Assembly: GCA_016800925.1 (NCBI GenBank)
Contig: JABCPU010000119.1
Coordinates: 108,822-172,821, forward strand
DNA length: 64,000 nucleotides
From: Suillus spraguei
Lineage: Eukaryota; Basidiomycota; Agaricomycetes; Boletales; Suillaceae
Reading direction: 5' to 3'
The notes below the pieces were generated by a model. The model saw only the letters and a program-made list of their open reading frames with translations, made no database searches and was not told where the DNA came from. How positions within the stretch are numbered: the stretch's first letter is position 1; each line of letters opens with the position of its first letter. A program made the translations under genes and the position numbers. Shown one piece after another: positions 57,667 to 64,000 of this stretch.

Positions 57667-58950
57667 GAATAAGTGTTTCGAAAGGCATGGAGACTTAGGT
57701 AGCAGCAGCTGCTGCTGCTGCTGCAACCCGTCCGTTGGAGAATGTTTGTATGATTAGCTTGCAGTTACATATAATGTGTGCAAGAGATGTTTGTGGCTTT
57801 CCGTGGCTCGACAGTGGGATGTTCGAGTGTTCGCCTGAATCAGAGATGTACCACCCCACCTCCACTAACTCTATTATTATCTGCTCTCCGCGTCCGTCGT
57901 CACCCGCATCAAGAAATTGACTGATATCATCAGCGAGTCGCAAAGATTCACAAAGACGCACCAGATTTGTAGACTCTTTATACTGGTCTACAGTGAGTCA
58001 TAAGGTGAGGGATCGCGAGGCCTTGGACCTGAAAGTTATTGTATGGTGAAAGGTTGCGATATTCGATTGTCGGACTGATGGCAAACGAGAAAACCGAAGC
58101 CATATAGGCTGTGAGTCAGTTGAGAAACAAGAGAAAATCCTACATTAGAAGCGGAATTTTGATTCTGTTGTGGTAACCACACCGGCCAGGTTAAAGTCTT
58201 TAACTCTTCCACTTGGCGACTCACGAGACTTCCCAAGTTGAAAAATTATAGGAACCTTGATTGACACGGCCCGAAAAAGATGACATGGTCAATAAAATTT
58301 GAGTCTGAACGTCTACGAGACAATACAATTGCCCCGACGAGGGACGAAGACTGAGATAATTCTAATTCACTATCATTAGCAGCAGGTTCAATATGATTGA
58401 CATTACCAATAAGTATACACGGAGTCTCTAGAAACACAGAAGGCAATCAGCAGATACTGAAAAACGAGGACAACGAGACACTGTCACCACCTTGAAGGCC
58501 AGACATAGAGGATTGGAGACGGGAGTCTCATCTTCCCACAAAACGGTGGCCATGCAGCAATCAAGTTCATCCCAAACATAACATCACGACCTCGAACTCG
58601 ACACCGACGGTGAGAGTACGGCAATGGACTGAGGCCATGGGGATTTCAGCGAAACGCGAACTTGGCCGAGCGAACGAGCAATCGAAGAAGACGAGGGAAG
58701 AATACGATTCAAGGTTAAAAGCAACACATGCAGGAAGACGACCGATCTGAATGAGGTTCCAGTGGTAAAACACGATATAACCCACTCCCTTATGGTAGTG
58801 GGAATAAATCTATGCTATGACACATTAGAATGGTCGCACAGGGTGTTCGGAGGCCAATGGAAACACTTAACTTACTAGGAAGGTTCTGAGAAGTGGAAGC
58901 CTTGGAAGTAGAGCACGGTGGTCTGGCTTTACATAGAAGGGCACTAAGTA
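57667..58950. other. Intergenic; short CTG/CAG repeat
   Basis: A (CTG)n tract with GCAGCAGCTGCTGCTGCTGC at 57702-57725 follows the inhibitor-like gene. The rest has only short unassigned frames (for example 58567-58785 minus). Confidence 0.4.
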
Positions 58951-59049
58951 CTATTAGTTACCACTAGATCGTGCACTCCCTACATCTCGTGCCACCAGTC
59001 ACGAAAGTCACGGTATCGTCACACTCGCCGGTTTCAAAGGCCGTTCGGC

Positions 59050-60060
59050 ACTAGACATTAACGAAGGTATACTATATATACAAATCACTGGCTATATAAC
59101 AATCTAAAATATATATTGTGAGCTGCCAGAGTAATATAAACCAAATATTATCATTATTAAGATGCTCGGATGGCAATGGCTGTGATGATGTTTCTCGAAC
59201 CAGGCTGCAAACAGTTCTGAATCTACCCAGTCGGAGAGGTTGCAATGCTATCATATATTTACTCGAATCAGTAGCGTTCACAACTGGAATTTAGTTCAGA
59301 ACTGACCCTCCGATGTCTTTAACATTTTGGTATTTAGTCTCAATGGGGCCATCAGCCAAAATAAATGACGGAGGAATGGAATCACCAGCTGCCGAAACAC
59401 ATTCAATTATTGTGACCAGCTCTAAATTATCACTGTGAATACGATAGCGTTCTCGATTGCTTTTCGAGAAGATAAATTTTGAAGACTACCTCCCATTTGA
59501 TGACACCCTTTCTCATCAACATTTCAGTTGTGTTCCGGTGGAATTCCTTCGTGCTTGTCATCCAAAGCCTTGCGCATATCAAAATACTCGGTGATCGCTG
59601 ACTCGTTGAAATTTTGTGCGCGCTTTGGATCCAGACCTCGTGATTTCGCAACAGTGATATCTGCATGACGAGAAATGAAGCGGCGGACCCAATTTTTGCC
59701 AGGGTAAACATTCACCATCTCGAATATTTGAGCACGGAGTTCTCGGTGATGGAGAGGAGTTGCAGAATCCGAGTTGTGATGGCACCAGTCTACCAAAACC
59801 CTTTCTTGGGATTCACTGAGTAATGATCTCCGAGTGCCACGATTTTCTGAAGCGCAATCTCGCACAGTCTGCGGGGTACCTGGAGGAAAACTGAGTTACA
59901 TCCAAGTCAAAATAACTAAGGGAGTGCTCACCTTGTGAGCTATAGCAGCACTCTGAAAACTGGGATAAACACCATTCAAGGCATCATGGACAACAGCTTG
60001 AATGCGAGCCTCTTTATCGGAATCTCTGGGACGTTCCTGCGTCCCAGCAACTCGAGTGTG
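59050..60060 (-). pseudogene. Pogo-like (CENP-B-type) transposase relic
   Basis: Read on the minus strand: an N-terminal helix-turn-helix part (EARIQAVVHDALNGVYPSFQ, then TPQTVRDCASENRGTRRSLL, SESQERVLVDWC) and the CENP-B-type HTH (LRAQIFEMVNVYPGKNWVRR, FISRHADITVAKSRGLDPKR). EGIPPEHN follows, and a TGA stands where the family has Trp before the NVDEKG catalytic motif. Decayed DDE-domain pieces come next (LVTIIECVSAAGDSIPPSFI, WVDSELFAAWFEKH). Several stops and frame changes after 59524 show that it cannot encode an active enzyme. An intron lies at about 59882-59930. Confidence 0.75.
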
Positions 60061-60305
60061 TGCCTACTCGCCCATATGCACGTTCAGATGCGTTACTGAT
60101 AGCGTGTTCGAATTTGAAACTCCGGCAGGTGACAGCGAGAGTGACACCAGCGGTGTCACCACCAAAAAAATATCTATTTTGTCAGGCTATACTGTTAAAA
60201 TTAAGCATAATACTCACTGATTAGAAATGGTATGGTTTTGTAAGTTTGTTTGTAAACCATCAATCCCTTACAATTAAGCTTAACGGCTTCTGACTCCTTT
60301 GGTGA

Positions 60306-61158
60306 TTCTCAGGCTTCCAATAATAGCACTACCACCGGGAAAAATCACCAAATTGGGATATTCCAATAATCTCACTATTCCCACATACCTCCCTAGCTCT
60401 ACTGCTGCACCAGAGCTTTCCCCTTGCTCACTCATGTATATAAGTAGTAGAATGGCATGTACATACATAAAATGATACAATAGACCGCTTTTTTCATTGT
60501 CTGAGAGCTTGTACAGCAGTCTACAGTATCGACTACAATATGTGCATCCCAGGACCAAAACATATTCGATATTTTGCCCCTTCAGCAGGGAAGCAATTCT
60601 GACTGTATATATCATATATTAGAGTGTTAATGAATATATTACACCGCTTGTTTGAGCCTCTGGAGTGTCCTACATCAGTAGATATGTTAAATTCATGAAT
60701 ACCTCTCAAAAAACATAAACCAGTTCGCATTTTTTGGTGTTTAGGTATATAAACTGGTAAACATTATTTCTAACATCTTTTACTAGTATATACAATATAT
60801 CAAGAGTATAGGTCAGCAGGATCAGTCCCTGGGGTCATATGTATTGTCATCTTCCTGGTGGTTCACCCTCTGAGAAACATTTTCCTGCAGCTCGGCCCTC
60901 TAGGATGGTAGGTATTTTGTTAATATGAACATATGGAATATATTTATTATATAGGTATACCAGAACAATACCAGGATCCTTGTCTACAATCCAAAGTCAC
61001 TTCCTGCCTACATTGTACCATCTTTTCGCATTTTTGCGGTTTTTCACTACATTCTCACTACATAGACTACACCAGCTGTTCATATATCCCTTATGGTACA
61101 TATATGAAGCCCTCCAAGGCCATGATCAGGCAGAAATATGTCAGAGTAATGATATCAA
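60306..61158 (+). repeat. Left arm of near-perfect 853-bp inverted repeat
   Basis: Starts TTCTCAGGCTTCCAATAATA and ends at GATATCAA (61151-61158). It is identical in inverse orientation to 61581-62432 except for one extra base near 60642. AT rich. Contains chance-length open frames on both strands that recur, by symmetry, in the other arm. Confidence 0.95.
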
Positions 61159-61580
61159 TGATATAGGGGCAAACCCCACAATCATGCAAATGTTATATTT
61201 CAACCCTGTCTAGGGCGAAGATTTCATTGAAAATATATAGAATACATTGTAAACTACTTAAATATGCTATACTAATATATGTTGTGAAGGTAAAGGTGAT
61301 GTGGAGTGTTGTGGTCTCAATTTGTTGCATTATTATGGTCAGACCACCGATGGCATAGACTGTTGGTGCATAGTACTTTTTCGATGTTTGGACTTTTTGA
61401 CTTTCCCACGACCTTTTTCTTATCTATTAGATTCCCCTGCTATCAATTATTCATAGATCCTTCTGGTAGTCGAGGACTGTATTACTTGGTATATATAGTG
61501 TACTCCATGATAGTCTGATTATAATAGTTTACTATATTTATGTCTGGGAATTCTTATCAGTGAGAATAGGAGATATGTGC
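61159..61580. repeat. Spacer (loop) of the inverted repeat
   Basis: 422 bases of unpaired AT-rich sequence between the two arms. No coding or RNA feature recognised. Confidence 0.8.
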
Positions 61581-62432
61581 TTGATATCATTACTCTGACA
61601 TATTTCTGCCTGATCATGGCCTTGGAGGGCTTCATATATGTACCATAAGGGATATATGAACAGCTGGTGTAGTCTATGTAGTGAGAATGTAGTGAAAAAC
61701 CGCAAAAATGCGAAAAGATGGTACAATGTAGGCAGGAAGTGACTTTGGATTGTAGACAAGGATCCTGGTATTGTTCTGGTATACCTATATAATAAATATA
61801 TTCCATATGTTCATATTAACAAAATACCTACCATCCTAGAGGGCCGAGCTGCAGGAAAATGTTTCTCAGAGGGTGAACCACCAGGAAGATGACAATACAT
61901 ATGACCCCAGGGACTGATCCTGCTGACCTATACTCTTGATATATTGTATATACTAGTAAAAGATGTTAGAAATAATGTTTACCAGTTTATATACCTAAAC
62001 ACCAAAAAATGCGAACTGGTTTATGTTTTTTGAGAGGTATTCATGAATTTAACATATCTACTGATGTAGGACACTCCAGAGGCTCAAACAAGCGGTGTAA
62101 TATATCATTAACACTCTAATATATGATATATACAGTCAGAATTGCTTCCCTGCTGAAGGGGCAAAATATCGAATATGTTTTGGTCCTGGGATGCACATAT
62201 TGTAGTCGATACTGTAGACTGCTGTACAAGCTCTCAGACAATGAAAAAAGCGGTCTATTGTATCATTTTATGTATGTACATGCCATTCTACTACTTATAT
62301 ACATGAGTGAGCAAGGGGAAAGCTCTGGTGCAGCAGTAGAGCTAGGGAGGTATGTGGGAATAGTGAGATTATTGGAATATCCCAATTTGGTGATTTTTCC
62401 CGGTGGTAGTGCTATTATTGGAAGCCTGAGAA
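61581..62432 (-). repeat. Right arm of near-perfect inverted repeat
   Basis: Inverse copy of 60306-61158. Beyond 62432 the sequence (AAACATTTCCAGTAGC) no longer matches the left flank. An open frame of 127 codons at 62123-62506 starts in this arm and has a partner (60280-60615 minus) in the other, but neither resembles a known protein. Confidence 0.95.
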
Positions 62433-62765
62433 AAACATTTCCAGTAGCATCGAGATCACAAGAGAGATCCCGATCTTTAGAACCAGAGAGGCATTGTGCC
62501 TGTTAAGCTTCGTGAAGCTTCATGTTGGTGGCTCCGAGACAAACTTACAAAATGTACTGTGTATAGTTAGACATGGTTAAGTATCACCCTGCCATGAACA
62601 GGTGCATTTTGTTTCTTATTAGATTGGGTCCATCCGAATTCGTAGGGTGTACTTATGATTTATTGATTCATATGCATGGATTAGTTTGAAGATTAATAGT
62701 AGAAAAGTGTTGTTTTGAGCAGTGCACGAGATGTAGGGAGTGCATTAACTAGTGGTAACTAATAG

Positions 62766-64000
62766 TATGTGCTACTGGAACAGCATGAGGAAGGAAGGTG
62801 ACATTTTCACAGAACAGGAAGATAATTGCATGTGGGAGGTAGAACGGAACTGAAGAAGTACACATGTAGCTATACTCAAACAAACAAATCTAAGTACATG
62901 TCCCATATGATGGGTATGTATGGCTGTAAACTTACGGTGTTATATGGTACTCAAATGACCGTACACTGTAACCATCAATGAGAGCACTGAGGCTCCGATG
63001 ATATGGGTATGGCTCACATTGTAATGAACATATTGGCACTGGCCTTGAAGCTTTATCTTTTAGCGCACGTCTCACGTCTATAGGAAACTCCACTCGTCCA
63101 AAGGCCGTTGTAACAAACATATTGGTGCTGGCCTTAAAACCCTACCTTTTGACACTCGTCTCACATCTATAGGAGTTACCACTTGTCCATGGCCATCTTA
63201 TCCCTTTAGCACTTCTGGCGGCATCCCACACTTACCACACACCGTACTGATTGCTGCACCACATTCCACATACCAATGTCCTCCCATGTCCTTGCCGTGT
63301 CCGCATAGCTCCATTTGGTGTGTTGTTTGTTTTATGTTCATTATCACTGATTCCACGGCAAGTCTTATTACATATTGCCTCGTGCCGCAGCACCTCGCAC
63401 TGTGTTTACATACGGCAGTTACTACACTCGAGCGCTACTGATCTCGCCTAGAGTATTCTGAATACACACAATTGAGGATATAAGCACTGCATACCCAGCA
63501 TGATACAGTACCTGATTTTACCCCTTTGCACGTACTATAGGTCAGGATTATTGTCTAGCTCTGGATCTACCCAGTAGTAGACTTAGTCTTTAAAGTTCCT
63601 TATTGCTCGTTAATTGATTATGCTCGTTCTCCATTACCGCTGGCATACTGCTGGACTTTTGATTGCTATTTTGACTGAACTTCTCGTGCACCGCTACTTT
63701 ACCACTGAAAGTACCGTGGCCTTCTTTACTGTTTCTTTGCACTGCTCACAACCTTACCGCTACCGCTGACATTGTTGCTCGCCACCGCTCGCTCAATGTT
63801 ACTGATACTGACTCTATTTCAACGATGCTAGTACTGCTACATACAACACTAGTTCCGGCAGCATCATCGCTGACCGCGGCAACTTACTGCTGACTACAAC
63901 GCTACATTCGCACATTGGTTTGACTTGAACTTGACCATACTAACAGGCATCCCCCTTTAGGGTCGAACACTCTTGTTTCACAAGTGAAGCAGACTAGATG
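62766..64000. other. Intergenic with one tandem repeat; no gene recognised
   Basis: Contains two 89-bp tandem units at about 63026-63203. The last 600 bases are rich in CCGCTAC and GCTGAC-like words and contain no recognisable gene; an LTR retrotransposon leader cannot be excluded. Confidence 0.35.
63026..63203. repeat. 89-bp tandem repeat, two units
   Basis: Two diverged units, each with AACATATTGG, CTGGCCTT, CGTCTCAC and CTATAGGA in the same order, offset by 89 bases. No coding role seen. Confidence 0.7.

Larger units (their letters stand above)
58951..62765. mobile_element. Decayed pogo-like transposon containing a palindrome
   Basis: Inverted ends of about 42 bp: left CTATTAGTTACCACTAGATC at 58951, then TGCACTCCCTACATCTCGTG to 58991; right is the inverse at 62724-62765. 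TA flanks both sides (58949-58950, 62766-62767). Inside lies a minus-strand pogo/Tigger-type transposase relic and, between it and the right end, an 853-bp inverted repeat. The TA duplication fits Tc1/mariner-pogo elements. Confidence 0.75.

Noticed and set aside
57702..57725. CTG/CAG microsatellite as an expansion locus
   Set aside because: Only about five pure units, outside the coding sequence. Too short to be of note by itself.
60280..60615. 111-codon ORF in the left palindrome arm, with a twin at 62123-62506
   Set aside because: The twin exists only because the arms are inverse copies. Composition is AT-driven, and no motif or splice structure supports coding.
63240..64000. Possible LTR retrotransposon leader at the window end
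   Set aside because: No TG...CA ends, primer-binding site or gag frame can be shown; the window stops too soon.
1..64000. CRISPR array, bacterial operons or prophage
   Set aside because: No spaced direct repeats, ribosome binding sites or phage-type genes. The intron-rich structure is fungal.

Overview
The window is nuclear DNA of a basidiomycete fungus, most likely an Agaricomycete. Genes are split by many short GT-AG introns (about 46-80 nt). The housekeeping proteins match basidiomycete forms of Ypt1/Rab1, Argonaute, PDX1/SNZ1, cyclin L, SRP receptor alpha, SFT2 and EDC4. Accessory genes are also typical: a NACHT protein with tandem WLQT repeats, a duplicated Dal5-like transporter, Tad-like LINE tails, and CACTA-type and pogo-type DNA transposons.

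Layout. 0-12.2 kb is gene dense and conserved: ypt1 (+), an Argonaute (+), PDX1 (-) divergent from a small basic protein (+), then an RS-domain protein (-) head to head with cyclin L (+). 12.2-24.6 kb is accessory: an F-box-like relic, tRNA-Ser and tRNA-Asp, a repeat-coding gene (-), an NLR-like NACHT gene with a broken repeat tail, repeated exon/intron modules and a truncated LINE. 24.6-40.5 kb returns to conserved genes: SRPRA (-), an S/T-rich membrane protein (-), glyoxalase II (+), SFT2 (-), EDC4-like (+) and a sugar transporter (+). 40.6-48.1 kb holds two copies of an anion:cation-symporter-type MFS gene, separated by a second LINE tail and a TA-flanked MITE. 49-50 kb has a small four-helix membrane protein (-).

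50.0-56.7 kb is an apparently complete 6.7-kb CACTA/Plavaka-like DNA transposon with matching CACTG...CAGTG ends, a TA target duplication and two multi-exon genes. It is followed by a probable beta-trefoil protease-inhibitor-like gene. 58.95-62.77 kb is a decayed pogo-like transposon with 42-bp inverted ends and TA flanks. Inside it lies an almost perfect 853-bp inverted repeat around a 422-bp spacer. The last 1.2 kb shows only a short tandem repeat.

Several genes carry one-base gaps, some at short homopolymers (ypt1, transporter copy 2, the NLR). In ypt1, which is normally essential, these look more like residual assembly indels than true inactivation, and this affects how every broken gene here should be read. 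Functional links that can be inferred: Argonaute (small-RNA silencing) lies in the same window as a structure that could yield hairpin RNA, and the RS protein and cyclin L share a roughly 100-bp promoter and a likely role in splicing and transcription. Both are inferences from position and family.
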